Shown here piece by piece: positions 48,086-57,266 of a stretch of DNA of 64,000 bases. Source of the DNA: Pseudomonas beijingensis (GTDB lineage Bacteria > Pseudomonadota > Gammaproteobacteria > Pseudomonadales > Pseudomonadaceae); NCBI RefSeq assembly GCF_030687295.1, contig NZ_CP117425.1:4592001-4656000 (forward strand), given 5' to 3'. A model generated the notes under the pieces. It did not search any database. It had not been told where the DNA came from and was given only the letters and a program-made list of their open reading frames with translations. The position numbers and the translations under genes are program-made. Position 1 is the first letter of the stretch. Each line of letters begins with the position of its first letter.

Positions 48086-49372
48086 CTAATCGAGGTGCGC
48101 CCAGGTCATGCGAAACGACGCCCCACCCCAGGACGAGTCCGTTACTTCCACGTGCCCTCGGTGAGATTGAGACACCCGTCGCACTAACGCCAGGCCCAGG
48201 CCAAAACCACCGGTGCGACGGTCGCGGCTGGCGTCCAGGCGCGCGAACGGTTCGAAAATTTTCTCCCGTCCGCCCGGTGGCACACCTGGGCCGTCGTCGT
48301 TGACCCGCACTTCATAATGATCCCCCGCACGCGTCAATGACACGTGCACCCGCTCATCGGCATAACGAATGGCATTGCGCAGCAAATTGATCACCGCACG
48401 AGCCATGAAGCGGGGCTCGATACGAACCGTCCCGGCCGGACACTCGACAATCAACAGTTGCACCCCCGCGGCCTCCGCCTCCAGCGCCACGCTGCCCACC
48501 ACGCTGTCGAGCCAATCGCGCGCCTGGATGTCTTCCCGCACAATCACCGTGGCGCCCTGTTCTAGGCTGGCGTACGTCAGCAGCTCGGAAACCATTTCTT
48601 CCAACTCGCCGAGATCGGCGTACATGTCGGCGATCAATTCGCGGTTCTGGCTCGGATCGGACTGCTGCTTGAGTTGATCCAGTTCAAATGACAGCCGTGC
48701 AATGGGCGTGCGCAGCTCGTGGGACACCGCATTGGTGAGCTCGCGCTGATTGGCGATCAGGCCCTCGATGCGCGCCGCCATCAAATTGAAGCGTTCCGCC
48801 AGGTCGCGAATGTTCGAACGCCTGGACAACTGGATACGCGCCGACAGATCGTTGCTGCCAAAGCGCTCGGCCGCCAGGCGCAACTTTTCCAGGTCGCGCC
48901 AGTGGGGGCGCACCCAGAAAAGCAGCACGAAGCCAATCATGATCGCGATCATCAGGTAAGCCACGGCAATATAGAACGGCATCAGGCTCGGCTCCGCCGG
49001 CAAATGGATGCTCAATAGCTGCGAGCCGTCGTCAATGCGCGAGATGAACTGCGTGTACTGCTCACGCATCACCACGCGCCCCTGGATCAACTCGGCTTGC
49101 TCCTGGGGGGTCAGGGCCAATTGATCGCGCTCAACCAGGGCCAGGCCCAAGCCGTAGTGAGGCCGCACGCTTTCCAACTGCCGCTCTCGCGCCGGGCCGT
49201 CCAGGCCACGCAACTGCTCGACCAACGACCAAGCCTGACCACGCACCGCCTCTTGGTTGTAACGCTGCATCTCGCCGTCGAGCAGCGCATCGAACGTGCG
49301 ATCGACCGTTTGCAGCGCCAGCACCAGGCCAATCGTCATGGCCAGGAACAAACCCAGGAACAACCGCAGCAT
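48086..49372 (-). CDS. rstB: Sensor histidine kinase RstB-like
   Basis: A 428-residue inner-membrane kinase: TM1 at about 2-22, a periplasmic sensor loop (about 25-135), TM2 at about 137-157, HAMP (about 158-210), then the kinase core with the phospho-acceptor His in SHELRTPIARL, N-box NLLRNAIRYA, and G-boxes DDGPGVP and GGFGLGLALV. It starts one base after the rstA stop, so the two are coupled; its partner closely follows RstA of E. coli. The signal is unknown (E. coli RstB is acid/low-Mg linked through PhoPQ). Confidence 0.9.
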   Translation of the reverse strand: MLRLFLGLFLAMTIGLVLALQTVDRTFDALLDGEMQRYNQEAVRGQAWSLVEQLRGLDGPARERQLESVRPHYGLGLALVERDQLALTPQEQAELIQGRVVMREQYTQFISRIDDGSQLLSIHLPAEPSLMPFYIAVAYLMIAIMIGFVLLFWVRPHWRDLEKLRLAAERFGSNDLSARIQLSRRSNIRDLAERFNLMAARIEGLIANQRELTNAVSHELRTPIARLSFELDQLKQQSDPSQNRELIADMYADLGELEEMVSELLTYASLEQGATVIVREDIQARDWLDSVVGSVALEAEAAGVQLLIVECPAGTVRIEPRFMARAVINLLRNAIRYADERVHVSLTRAGDHYEVRVNDDGPGVPPGGREKIFEPFARLDASRDRRTGGFGLGLALVRRVSQSHRGHVEVTDSSWGGASFRMTWAHLD

Positions 49373-50080
49373 CTAAAGCTCCCACCCAAACGGATTGAAC
49401 AGATACCCCTTGCCCCAGACGGTTTTGATCCGCATCGGCTCCCTGGGGTTGTCGTTGAGCTTGGCCCGCAGCTTGCTGACATAGACATCGACGCCACGAT
49501 TGAGGCCATCGAAGGCAATGCCACGCATGCGGTTGAGGATGTCGTCGCGGGAAAGGATCTTGCCTGCCGCGCTTGCCAGCAGCCATAACAGTTCGAATTC
49601 CATGGTGGTCAGCTCGACCACGTCACCGGCCAGGCGCGCCTCCCGGCTGCTGCGGTCGATGGTCAATCGGCCGAACTCAAGGGCACCGCGCACCGTAGTG
49701 TCTGGCGCTTGACGGCGTTGCAGCGCCCGCAGGCGCGCCAGGAGTACCGCTGGCTTGACGGGTTTGATCACGTAGTCGTCGGCACCGGATTCCAGGCCGA
49801 GGATATGGTCCACATCATCTTCCTTGGCAGTCAGGATCACGATCGGGGTGTCGGCAACGTTGCGAATCTCACGGCACACATGCAACCCGCTCTGCCCCGG
49901 CAGCATCAGGTCGAGCACCACCACTTTCGGCTCGAATGCCAGAAACGTCGCCAGCGCCACGTCGCCTCGGTGCTCGATACGCACGTCGAAGCCATGCTGG
50001 GAGAGAAAATGCGCGATCAGCCCGGCGAGCCGTTCGTCATCCTCCACCAGCAACACTTTGCCCGACCCCAGGTTATCCAT
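49373..50080 (-). CDS. rstA: OmpR-family response regulator RstA-like
   Basis: A 235-residue DNA-binding regulator from MDNLGSGKVLLVEDDERLAG (50080; the in-frame ATG seven codons upstream is weaker). Receiver domain: acidic pair EDD, phospho-acceptor Asp in VVVLDLMLPG, Lys in YVIKPVKP. The C-terminal winged helix keeps the RstA pattern DGLNRGVDVYVSKLR and RIKTVWGKGYLF. Followed at once by rstB. Confidence 0.92.
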   Translation of the reverse strand: MDNLGSGKVLLVEDDERLAGLIAHFLSQHGFDVRIEHRGDVALATFLAFEPKVVVLDLMLPGQSGLHVCREIRNVADTPIVILTAKEDDVDHILGLESGADDYVIKPVKPAVLLARLRALQRRQAPDTTVRGALEFGRLTIDRSSREARLAGDVVELTTMEFELLWLLASAAGKILSRDDILNRMRGIAFDGLNRGVDVYVSKLRAKLNDNPREPMRIKTVWGKGYLFNPFGWEL

Positions 50081-50156
50081 ACCAACCGCCCGCCAACCCA
50101 TGAATGAAGGGCCGCATTATGGCGTCAACCTACGACGGGGCGTGTAACGCAGGCAG

Positions 50157-50182
50157 CAAAAACCGGCCTCAAGGGCCGGTTT
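50157..50182 (-). terminator. Intrinsic terminator of miaE
   Basis: On the minus strand: AAAACCGGCC, CTTGA loop region, GGCCGGTTTTT. A 9-10 bp stem with T5 lies 38 bp after the miaE stop and upstream of rstA. Confidence 0.85.
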
Positions 50183-50219
50183 TCAGAGAAGTTTCATGTT
50201 TTTAAGAGTTTTTAACAAT

Positions 50220-50828
50220 TCAGGCCGCAACTGGCACACCACTGTGGAACCGAAATTCCACATCCGGCGATTCGATCAGCTCCCGCTCGGCCTCACGGAC
50301 CTTGTCGATCACCTGGGCAATGTCCTTGGCGTCGCCGTACTGGTAGGCCAGTTTCAGGTAACCCTGGAAATGCCGGGCTTCGCTTTTCAGCAAGCCGAAA
50401 TAGAACTTGCCCAGCTCCTCGTCCAGGTGCGGCACCAAGGCCTCGAAACGCTCGCAACTGCGGGCTTCGATGAAGGCACCGACCACCAGGGTGTCCACCA
50501 GTTTGACAGGCTCGTGGCTGCGCACCACCTTGCGCAGCCCCGAGGCATAACGCCCGGCAGAGAGCTGGCGCAAGCCGATCTTGCGTTTCTTCATCAGGCG
50601 CATGACCTGCTCGTGATGCACCAGCTCTTCCCGGGCCAGGCGCGACATCAGATTGATCAAGTCGACGTGGGAATGGTATTTGGCGATCAGGCTCAGGGCA
50701 GTGCTGGCGGCCTTGAATTCGCAATTCTTGTGGTCGATCAGCAATGTTTCCTGGTCGGCCAGCGCGGCCTGGACCCAGGCATCGGGGGTGCGGCAACCAA
50801 GGAATTCGTGGATTTCGGGAAGATTCAT
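50220..50828 (-). CDS. miaE: tRNA-(ms2io6A37) hydroxylase MiaE
   Basis: A 202-residue cytoplasmic non-haem di-iron monooxygenase that hydroxylates the isopentenyl group of ms2i6A at tRNA position 37, using O2. Ferritin-like ligands are visible: LLIDHKNCEFKAASTAL (first Glu), LAREELVHHEQVMRL (EExxH), FIEARSCERFEAL and LLKSEARHFQGYL (second E-x-x-H). Start MNLPEIHEFLGC (50828). An ANR-type box lies 77-90 bp upstream, which may be shared with the divergent Usp gene; an O2-requiring enzyme next to an oxygen-regulator site is notable. Confidence 0.93.
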   Translation of the reverse strand: MNLPEIHEFLGCRTPDAWVQAALADQETLLIDHKNCEFKAASTALSLIAKYHSHVDLINLMSRLAREELVHHEQVMRLMKKRKIGLRQLSAGRYASGLRKVVRSHEPVKLVDTLVVGAFIEARSCERFEALVPHLDEELGKFYFGLLKSEARHFQGYLKLAYQYGDAKDIAQVIDKVREAERELIESPDVEFRFHSGVPVAA

Positions 50829-50904
50829 GGGGCTCACGGGCAAAGGTAATCGAGCGAAGGGCGCCGATTATACCGGCCTGCCCCCAGACCACCAGCCACC
50901 GCTA

Positions 50905-50918
50905 TTGATATGCATCAA
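50905..50918. promoter_or_regulatory. ANR/FNR box in front of the Usp gene
   Basis: TTGATATGCATCAA is a perfect TTGAT-N4-ATCAA palindrome. Its centre (50911.5) is followed by a -10-like TAGACT at 50942-50947, placing a transcript start near 50953, which fits a class II site at -41.5 for the Usp gene. Confidence 0.75.
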
Positions 50919-51006
50919 GTCGACGACTCACCCACAGCAACTAGACTGCCCCACAACAACTATAGTTGAGCAACGCCAGCCTTTTCATTGCAGGAGAACG
51001 CCGATC

Positions 51007-51870
51007 ATGCAAGCCATTCGCAGCATCCTGGTGGTCATTGAACCCGAACATTCGGAAAGCCTGGCGCTCAAGCGCGCCAAACTGATCGCCGGTGTGACCC
51101 AGGCCCACCTGCACCTGCTGGTGTGCGACAAAAAGCATGACCATGCCGGCCTGCTCAGCGTACTCAAGAGCGCACTGCTGGCCGACGGCTACAGCGTCAC
51201 CACCGAGCAGGCCTGGAACGAAAGCCTCTACGAAACCATCATCGACGTGCAGCAGGCTGAAGGTTGCGGGCTGGTGATCAAACAGCACTTCCCCGACAGC
51301 CCGCTGAAAAAAGCCCTGTTGACCCCGGCGGACTGGAAACTGCTACGCCATTGCCCAACCCCGGTGCTGCTGGTGAAAACCGCCGGTTCCTGGAAAGACA
51401 AGGTGATCCTGGCCGCCGTCGACGTTGGCAATGCCGACGATTCACACCGCCACCTGCATTCCACCATCATCGACCATGGCTATGACATCGCCCTCCTCGC
51501 CAAGGCGCACCTGCATGTGATCAGCGCCCACCCCGCGCCGATGCTCTCGTCCGCCGACCCGACGTTCCAGCTCAAGGAAACCATCGAGGCCCGGTATCGC
51601 GAGCAATGCCGGGCGTTCCAGGCCGAATTCGACATCGATGACCAGCACCTGCACATCGAAGAAGGCCCGGCGGATGTCTTGATTCCGTACATGGCGCGCA
51701 AGCTGCAGGCGGCGGTGACGGTAATCGGTACCGTGGCTCGCTCGGGGTTGTCCGGGGTGCTGATCGGCAACACCGCCGAGGCCGTGCTCGATACGCTGGA
51801 AAGCGATGTGCTGGTGCTCAAGCCTCAGGAGGTCGAGGATCATCTGGTGGAGTTGGCGGTCAAGGACTGA
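51007..51870 (+). CDS. Tandem universal stress protein (UspE-like)
   Basis: A 287-residue cytoplasmic protein with two Usp folds. Domain 1: residues about 1-135, MQAIRSILVVIEPEHSESLALKRAK, ending CPTPVLLVK. Domain 2: about 140-285, KVILAAVDVGNADD, ending with the ATP-loop-like GTVARSGLSGVLIGNTAEAVLDTLESDVLVLKP, which fits the G-x2-G-x9-G(S/T) pattern. ATG 51007 has AGGAG about ten bases upstream. The ANR box and class II spacing predict induction when oxygen is low, as reported for Pseudomonas usp genes. A perfect palindrome CAACTATAGTTG (50957-50968) lies in the leader. Confidence 0.9.
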   Translation: MQAIRSILVVIEPEHSESLALKRAKLIAGVTQAHLHLLVCDKKHDHAGLLSVLKSALLADGYSVTTEQAWNESLYETIIDVQQAEGCGLVIKQHFPDSPLKKALLTPADWKLLRHCPTPVLLVKTAGSWKDKVILAAVDVGNADDSHRHLHSTIIDHGYDIALLAKAHLHVISAHPAPMLSSADPTFQLKETIEARYREQCRAFQAEFDIDDQHLHIEEGPADVLIPYMARKLQAAVTVIGTVARSGLSGVLIGNTAEAVLDTLESDVLVLKPQEVEDHLVELAVKD

Positions 51871-51890
51871 CACGCCAACCTGTGGCGAGG

Positions 51891-52024
51891 GGATTTATCT
51901 GTGGGAGCAAGGCTTGCCCGCGATAAAAACGATGCGGTCTCTCTGGAACCGAGGCGCCTGCATCGCGAGCAAGCTTTGCTCCCACAGCGGGGCGGTGCGA
52001 CGTTTTGCTAAATCCCCTCGCCAC
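51891..52024. repeat. Nested REPIN: one REP pair inside another
   Basis: Outer arms TGTGGCGAGGGGATTTATC (51891) and TAAATCCCCTCGCCACA (ending 52025) enclose a complete inner pair of the other class: GTGGGAGCAAGGCTTGCCCG (51901) and ATCGCGAGCAAGCTTTGCTC (51962). Confidence 0.8.
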
Positions 52025-52032
52025 AAAAGCTG

Positions 52033-52503
52033 TCAGCCGCCGATCGCATCCTTCAGGAACCCGGGCGCGATGTAGCGCTGGTAATGGGCTTCGGACAGGA
52101 GGAAAAACTCCCGATCAATGGCATCGCGCAGGTCTGGCAGGTCCCAATCGCGAAACTCCGGCATCAACACCATGCCATAGGCCTCCAGGTTGTTGATCAC
52201 CCGCGCGCCTCGGGCAATCAACTGGTAGGCCCAGCAGTATTCCGACTGGTGCGGCACAAAACGGATCTTGCGCGATTCCAGTTGCTGGCGCAGCAACCCA
52301 GGGTCGAAAACCTCCAACTTGGCCACCATCACCTGCACCAACAACTGCTCGAGCCGCATCCACACCGCGCGTTTTTCGTCCTCGTTGTAGCCGTTCCAGT
52401 GAATCACTTCATGATGGAACCGCTTGCAGCCGCGACACACCAGGTCACCGTAGACAGTGGAGCAAAGGCCGACGCAGGGGGTCTTGATGAGCTGGTTGGG
52501 CAT
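52033..52503 (-). CDS. DUF1289 Cys-motif protein
   Basis: A 156-residue protein starting MPNQLIKTPCVGLCSTVYGDLVCRGC. The DUF1289 zinc-like motif is residues 10-26: C-V-G-L-C-(7-8)-C-R-G-C, followed by KRFHHEVIHWNGYNEDEKRAVWMRLEQ. This is the usual first 55 residues of the family; the rest (about 100 residues) is an extension common in Pseudomonas. Function unknown. The ATG six codons upstream is less likely. Divergent from acnB. Confidence 0.85.
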   Translation of the reverse strand: MPNQLIKTPCVGLCSTVYGDLVCRGCKRFHHEVIHWNGYNEDEKRAVWMRLEQLLVQVMVAKLEVFDPGLLRQQLESRKIRFVPHQSEYCWAYQLIARGARVINNLEAYGMVLMPEFRDWDLPDLRDAIDREFFLLSEAHYQRYIAPGFLKDAIGG

Positions 52504-52589
52504 AAGAAAAAGCACACGCAAAAGCAGGACAGACCGGCATGTTAGCCCTTTGTCTAAGATTGATCACCCCTCAAACTTGAGCGCCCAAC

Positions 52590-52618
52590 TTACCTTTAAT
52601 TTTTTTTTCCCGTAGAAT
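52590..52618 (+). promoter_or_regulatory. Probable sigma-70 promoter for the acnB leader
   Basis: TTACCT (52590-52595), 17-bp spacer rich in T, TAGAAT (52613-52618). Transcription would begin near 52625, about 26 bases before the outer stem of the leader RNA. Confidence 0.5.
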
Positions 52619-52650
52619 CAGCCAGCCTTTTAAGGCGCCAATGTCCGTTA

Positions 52651-52787
52651 GAAGCTGTTTTCAAAGCGTCACGAGCACAGTCGTTCCTTCAGAGCGGTGT
52701 TGGCGAAGGGTCTTTCCAGCGGGGAAAGCCCAACGCCAACCCTCATCAGCTCCCGTTCTGCAGGCGTAAAACTTTGAAAGCAGCTTC
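52651..52787 (+). ncRNA. Structured leader RNA of acnB (nested stems)
   Basis: A 16-bp outer stem pairs GAAGCTGTTTTCAAAG (52651-52666) with CTTTGAAAGCAGCTTC (52772-52787), every position base-paired with a single U-G wobble. Inside is a second structure: GTTGGCG (52699-52705) with CGCCAAC (52734-52740), then GGG-CTTTCC with GGAAAG-CCC around a five-base loop AGCGG, with one bulged T at 52711. About 33 and 31 unpaired bases on each side leave room for a multi-branch junction. It ends 122 bp before the acnB start. No Rfam family could be checked; it may be a cis-regulatory leader or a separate small RNA. Confidence 0.6.
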
Positions 52788-52909
52788 TGTGAGGAACCCC
52801 GGAAACTCTGGCGTAGTGGCTCAAAAAGCCTCAGACGCGCATGAGTACCGTGGGTTTCTGGATGAGCGTCCCGGACACCCATTTGGGACCACTGATGAGG
52901 GTAATAACT

Positions 52910-55519
52910 GTGCTTGAAGCCTACCGCAAACATATCGAAGAGCGTGCAGCCCTGGGTATCGTTCCCCAGCCGCTTAACGCCGAACAAACCGCAGGCCTGA
53001 TCGAGCTGCTGAAAAATCCTCCGGCTGGCGAAGAAGCTTTCCTCGTTGACCTGATCACCAATCGCGTTCCGCCTGGAGTCGACGAAGCCGCCTACGTCAA
53101 GGCCGGTTTCCTGTCCGCCCTGGCCAAGGGCCAGGCCCAATCCCCTCTGCTGGACAAGAAGCGTGCCGTTGAACTGCTCGGCACCATGCAGGGCGGCTAC
53201 AACATCGTGACCCTGGTGGAGCTGCTGGACGACGCCGAGCTGGCGCCCGTCGCCGCCGAAGAACTCAAGCACACCCTGCTGATGTTCGATGCCTTCCACG
53301 ACGTGGCTGAGAAAGCCAAGAACGGCAACGTTCACGCCAAGGCCGTGCTGCAATCCTGGGCTGACGGCGAGTGGTTCAAGAAGCGCCCGGTGCTGGCCGA
53401 CAAGATCAGCCTGCGGGTGTTCAAGGTCACCGGTGAAACCAACACCGACGACCTGTCCCCTGCCCCGGACGCCTGGTCCCGCCCGGACATCCCACTGCAC
53501 GCCCTGGCCATGCTGAAAATGGCCCGTGACGGCATCGTTCCGGACGAGCAAGGCAAGACCGGCCCGATGAAGCAGATCGAAGAAATGCGCGGCCAAGGCT
53601 TCCCGATCGCCTACGTCGGCGACGTGGTCGGTACTGGTTCGTCGCGTAAATCGGCGACCAACTCGGTGCTGTGGTTCTTCGGTGACGACGTTCCTTTCGT
53701 TCCGAACAAGCGTGCTGGCGGCTTCTGCTTCGGCAGCAAGATCGCCCCGATTTTCTACAACACCATGGAAGACGCCGGCGCCCTGCCGATCGAATTCGAT
53801 GTGTCCAACATGCACATGGGCGACGTGATCGACCTGTACCCGCATGCTGGCAAAGTCTGCAAGCACGGTACCGATGAAGTCCTGACCACCTTCGAAATGA
53901 AGACCCCGGTCCTGTTGGACGAAGTCCGTGCCGGTGGCCGTATTCCGCTGATCATCGGCCGCGGCCTGACCGAGAAGGCACGTGCCGAACTGGGTCTGCC
54001 ACCGTTCGATCTGTTCAAGAAGCCTGAAGCACCTGCTGAAAGCACCAAGGGTTTCACCCTGGCGCAGAAGATGGTCGGCAAGGCTTGCGGTCTGGCGGAA
54101 GGCCAAGGCGTGCGCCCTGGTACCTACTGCGAACCGAAAATGACCACCGTGGGTTCCCAGGACACCACCGGTCCAATGACCCGTGACGAACTGAAAGACC
54201 TGGCATGCCTGGGCTTCTCGGCTGACCTGGTGATGCAGTCCTTCTGCCACACCGCGGCCTATCCAAAGCCGATCGACGTGACCACCCACCACACCCTGCC
54301 TGACTTCATCATGACCCGCGGCGGCGTTTCCCTGCGTCCGGGCGACGGCATCATCCACTCGTGGCTGAACCGTATGCTGCTGCCAGACACCGTCGGTACC
54401 GGTGGTGACTCCCACACCCGTTTCCCGATGGGCATCTCGTTCCCGGCCGGTTCCGGCCTGGTTGCGTTCGCCGCTGCCACCGGCGTCATGCCGCTGGACA
54501 TGCCGGAATCGATCCTGGTGCGTTTCAAAGGCAAAATGAAACCTGGCATCACCCTGCGTGACCTGGTTCATGCCATTCCGTACTTCGCCATCCAGAACGG
54601 TCTGCTGACCGTCGAGAAGAAAGGCAAGAAAAACGCCTTCTCCGGCCGCATCCTGGAAATCGAAGGCCTGGAAGGCTTGACCCTGGAACAGGCTTTCGAA
54701 TTGTCCGACGCCTCGGCCGAACGTTCGGCTGCCGGTTGCACCATCAAGCTGTCGAAAGAGTCGATCACCGAATACCTGCAATCGAACATCACCCTGCTGC
54801 GCTGGATGATCGGCGAAGGCTACGGTGATGCACGTACCCTGGAACGCCGCGCCCAAGCGATGGAAGCCTGGATCGCCAACCCGCAACTGATGGAAGCCGA
54901 TGCCGACGCCGAATACGCCGAAGTCATCGAAATCGACCTGGCCGACATCAACGAGCCTGTGCTCTGCGCGCCGAACGATCCGGACGACGCCCGTCTGCTG
55001 TCCAGCGTTGCCGGCGAGAAGATCGACGAAGTGTTCATCGGTTCGTGCATGACCAACATCGGTCACTTCCGCGCTGCCGGTAAACTGCTGGAGCAGGTCA
55101 AGGGTCAGCTGCCAACCCGTCTGTGGCTGTCGCCGCCGACCAAGATGGACGCTCACCAGCTCACCGAAGAAGGCTACTACGGCATCTACGGCAAGGCCGG
55201 TGCACGCATGGAAATGCCAGGCTGCTCGCTGTGCATGGGTAACCAGGCACGCGTCGAGCCGAACTCCACCGTGGTGTCGACCTCGACCCGTAACTTCCCG
55301 AACCGTCTGGGTGACGGCGCGAACGTCTACCTGGCTTCGGCCGAACTGGCGTCCGTGGCTTCGATCCTGGGTCGCCTGCCGACCGTCGAGGAGTACATGG
55401 AATACGCCGGCAAGATCGACAGCATGGCAGCGGACGTGTATCGCTACCTGAGCTTCGACCAGATCGCCGAGTTCCGTGAAGCGGCTGCAAATGCCAACAT
55501 CCCGGTCGTTCAAGCCTAA
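52910..55519 (+). CDS. acnB: Aconitate hydratase B
   Basis: TCA-cycle aconitase (citrate to isocitrate), cytoplasmic, 4Fe-4S. 869 residues from GTG 52910 ([22 protein letters not shown]), with GAGGG about nine bases upstream. A 23-codon upstream ATG frame is not conserved. HEAT-like N-terminal domain (about 1-160), swivelling domain 4 (about 165-370: [43 protein letters not shown]), then domains 1-3 with the cluster ligands [10 protein letters not shown] and the CSLC pair in [14 protein letters not shown], and the catalytic serine/arginine blocks conserved. Apo-AcnB is a known RNA-binding regulator in E. coli, which makes the structured 5' leader of special interest. Confidence 0.97.
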   Translation: MLEAYRKHIEERAALGIVPQPLNAEQTAGLIELLKNPPAGEEAFLVDLITNRVPPGVDEAAYVKAGFLSALAKGQAQSPLLDKKRAVELLGTMQGGYNIVTLVELLDDAELAPVAAEELKHTLLMFDAFHDVAEKAKNGNVHAKAVLQSWADGEWFKKRPVLADKISLRVFKVTGETNTDDLSPAPDAWSRPDIPLHALAMLKMARDGIVPDEQGKTGPMKQIEEMRGQGFPIAYVGDVVGTGSSRKSATNSVLWFFGDDVPFVPNKRAGGFCFGSKIAPIFYNTMEDAGALPIEFDVSNMHMGDVIDLYPHAGKVCKHGTDEVLTTFEMKTPVLLDEVRAGGRIPLIIGRGLTEKARAELGLPPFDLFKKPEAPAESTKGFTLAQKMVGKACGLAEGQGVRPGTYCEPKMTTVGSQDTTGPMTRDELKDLACLGFSADLVMQSFCHTAAYPKPIDVTTHHTLPDFIMTRGGVSLRPGDGIIHSWLNRMLLPDTVGTGGDSHTRFPMGISFPAGSGLVAFAAATGVMPLDMPESILVRFKGKMKPGITLRDLVHAIPYFAIQNGLLTVEKKGKKNAFSGRILEIEGLEGLTLEQAFELSDASAERSAAGCTIKLSKESITEYLQSNITLLRWMIGEGYGDARTLERRAQAMEAWIANPQLMEADADAEYAEVIEIDLADINEPVLCAPNDPDDARLLSSVAGEKIDEVFIGSCMTNIGHFRAAGKLLEQVKGQLPTRLWLSPPTKMDAHQLTEEGYYGIYGKAGARMEMPGCSLCMGNQARVEPNSTVVSTSTRNFPNRLGDGANVYLASAELASVASILGRLPTVEEYMEYAGKIDSMAADVYRYLSFDQIAEFREAAANANIPVVQA

Positions 55520-55540
55520 AGCTTAAAACGCCTGACTGAA

Positions 55541-55577
55541 AACGCCGCCCTTCTTGCGAGGGGCGGCGTTTTTTTAT
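55541..55577 (+). terminator. Intrinsic terminator of acnB
   Basis: AACGCCGCCC, loop TTCTTGCGAG, GGGCGGCGTT, followed by TTTTT, 22 bases past the acnB stop. Confidence 0.9.
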
Positions 55578-55608
55578 GCCTGTCTATTTCGAGGCGTGCT
55601 GAGCCAGC

Positions 55609-55708
55609 GCTATCGCGAGCAAGCTCGCTCCCACAGGGAATTGAGCATGGATACAAGTTTTGTGAACACCCAAAAAAAACCTGTGGGAGCGAGCTTGCTC
55701 GCGATGGC
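55609..55708. repeat. REP pair between acnB and the permease remnant
   Basis: ATCGCGAGCAAGCTCGCTCC (near 55612) and GTGGGAGCGAGCTTGCTCGC (near 55683) in inverted arrangement. Confidence 0.85.
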
Positions 55709-55766
55709 GGTGGCAAAGCCGACATCCATGCCGGCTGAACCGTTCTTCCAAAAGGGGCCTGTGTTG

Positions 55767-57045
55767 TCAGGCCATCAAGGAGTAGACCAACGCTGTAATC
55801 GCCACCAACCCCACCAACACAACAAAGACATTCGACGCCTGGCCGCAATAACGGGCCATGGCCGGGACTTTGCGGATGGCATACATCGGCATCAGGAACA
55901 AGATAGCGGCGATAACCGGCCCGCCCAGAGTTTCAATCATGCCCAGAATGCTCGGGTTGAGGGTGGCGACGATCCAGCACACCACCAGCATGAACGCCGC
56001 GGTGAGGCGATCGAGGGTCTTGGGCGCCGGACGACGGCCGCTCTTGACGATCAGGCCCTTGAGGCCTTCGCTGGCACCGATGTAGTGCCCGAGGAAGGAC
56101 TTGGAGATCGCCACGAACGCAATCAACGGCGCCGCAAAAGCGATGGTCGGGTTGCTGAAGTGATTGGCCAGGTACGACAGGATCGACAGGTTCTGCGCCT
56201 TGGCCTCGGCCAGTTGCGCCGGGGTCAGGGTCAGCACGCAGCTGAACACGAAGAACAGCACCATCACCACCATCAACACATGGGCGCGCGACAGGATCTG
56301 CGAACTGCGCTCCTCGGCGTTATCGCCATAGCGACGTTTCTGATCCACCGCAAACGCCGAGATGATCGGCGAGTGGTTGAACGAGAACACCATCACCGGG
56401 ATCGCCAGCCACAAGGTATGCAACAACGCCGAAGGTGCAGGCGGCGTCGACGCCGTGCTCAGGATGCCACCGCTCCAGTGGGGAATCAGGAACACCGCCA
56501 GGAACAGCAGTGCAACGATGAACGGGTAGACCATCAGGCTCATGGCCTTGACGATCGCCTGCTCACCGCAGCGGACCACCGCCAGCAGGCCCAGGATCAA
56601 CACCAAGGACAACACCGCCCGAGGGGGTGGTTGGATATGCAACTGATGCTCCAGGAAACTGCCCACCGTGTTGGTCAGTGCCACGCTGTAGATCAGCAGG
56701 ATCGGGAAAATGGCAAAGAAGTACAAAAGCGTGATCAGCGCACCGGCCTTGAGGCCGAAATGTTCTTCCACCACCTCGGTGATGTCCGCGCCGTCGCGAC
56801 CGGACAACACGAAGCGGGTCAAGCCACGGTGCGCATAGAACGTCATGGGGAACGCCAGCAACGCCAGGATCAGCAACGGCCAAAAACCGCCCAGGCCCGC
56901 GTTGATGGGTAAGAACAGAGTGCCCGATGGCGGTGGTGCCAAACAGACCCAGCATCCAGGTGGTGTCGTGGCGACTCCATTGACTGAGGGTGGCTGGGAC
57001 TGTCGTTTCAAAGCGCTCTTCGACGCTATTGGCCTGATCATTCAT
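55767..57045 (-). pseudogene. HAAAP-family serine/threonine permease (SdaC-like), frameshifted
   Basis: An inner-membrane amino-acid/H+ symporter with about 11 TM helices. Translation starts MNDQANSVEERFETTVPATL and reads WMLGLFGTTAIG. The frame is then lost because about five bases are missing near 56,931-56,935, where the family has a run resembling FGTAIGAGTLFLPINAG. The second frame continues from TLFLPINAGLGGFWPLLILA to the end with all later helices intact (HSPIISAFAVDQKRRYG, LGHYIGASEGLKGLI). A tandem ACC duplication (TT in FGTTA) sits nearby. The missing residues form the unwound TM1 substrate site, so the product should be inactive. It is not a homopolymer error, so real decay is likely. 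Confidence 0.85.
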
Positions 57046-57266
57046 CCGGTCGGATCTCCGCTTTCCGGTCACATGCACCCGGCCAGGACGAGTCGGAAAA
57101 CCCCGACAGGCAGCGCCCTGGCCGAAACAGGGGCGCGATTGTCCGGGATTCACGAGCAGAAGCAAAGACTTAGCTGAGGAGTGGTTATGCGGATCAGATC
57201 ACTGCCATGAGAATTGTCCTGTATTACCCTGCATTCCCTGTTGGAACGAAGTACAACCGCCAGAGA
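57046..57266. other. Gene-free upstream region of the permease remnant
   Basis: This is the 5' region of the broken permease plus unique sequence leading into the tandem repeats. No coding frame with a credible start was seen. Confidence 0.5.

Noticed and set aside
52841..52909. AcnB start at ATG 52841
   Set aside because: GTG 52910 carries a good ribosome site and gives the usual AcnB N-terminus; the upstream 23 codons overlap the leader.
52661..55513. 950-codon open frame on the minus strand opposite acnB
   Set aside because: It is the mirror of a highly expressed GC-rich gene; acnB itself matches its family end to end and this frame has no family features, only His/Gly/Gln-rich shadow composition.
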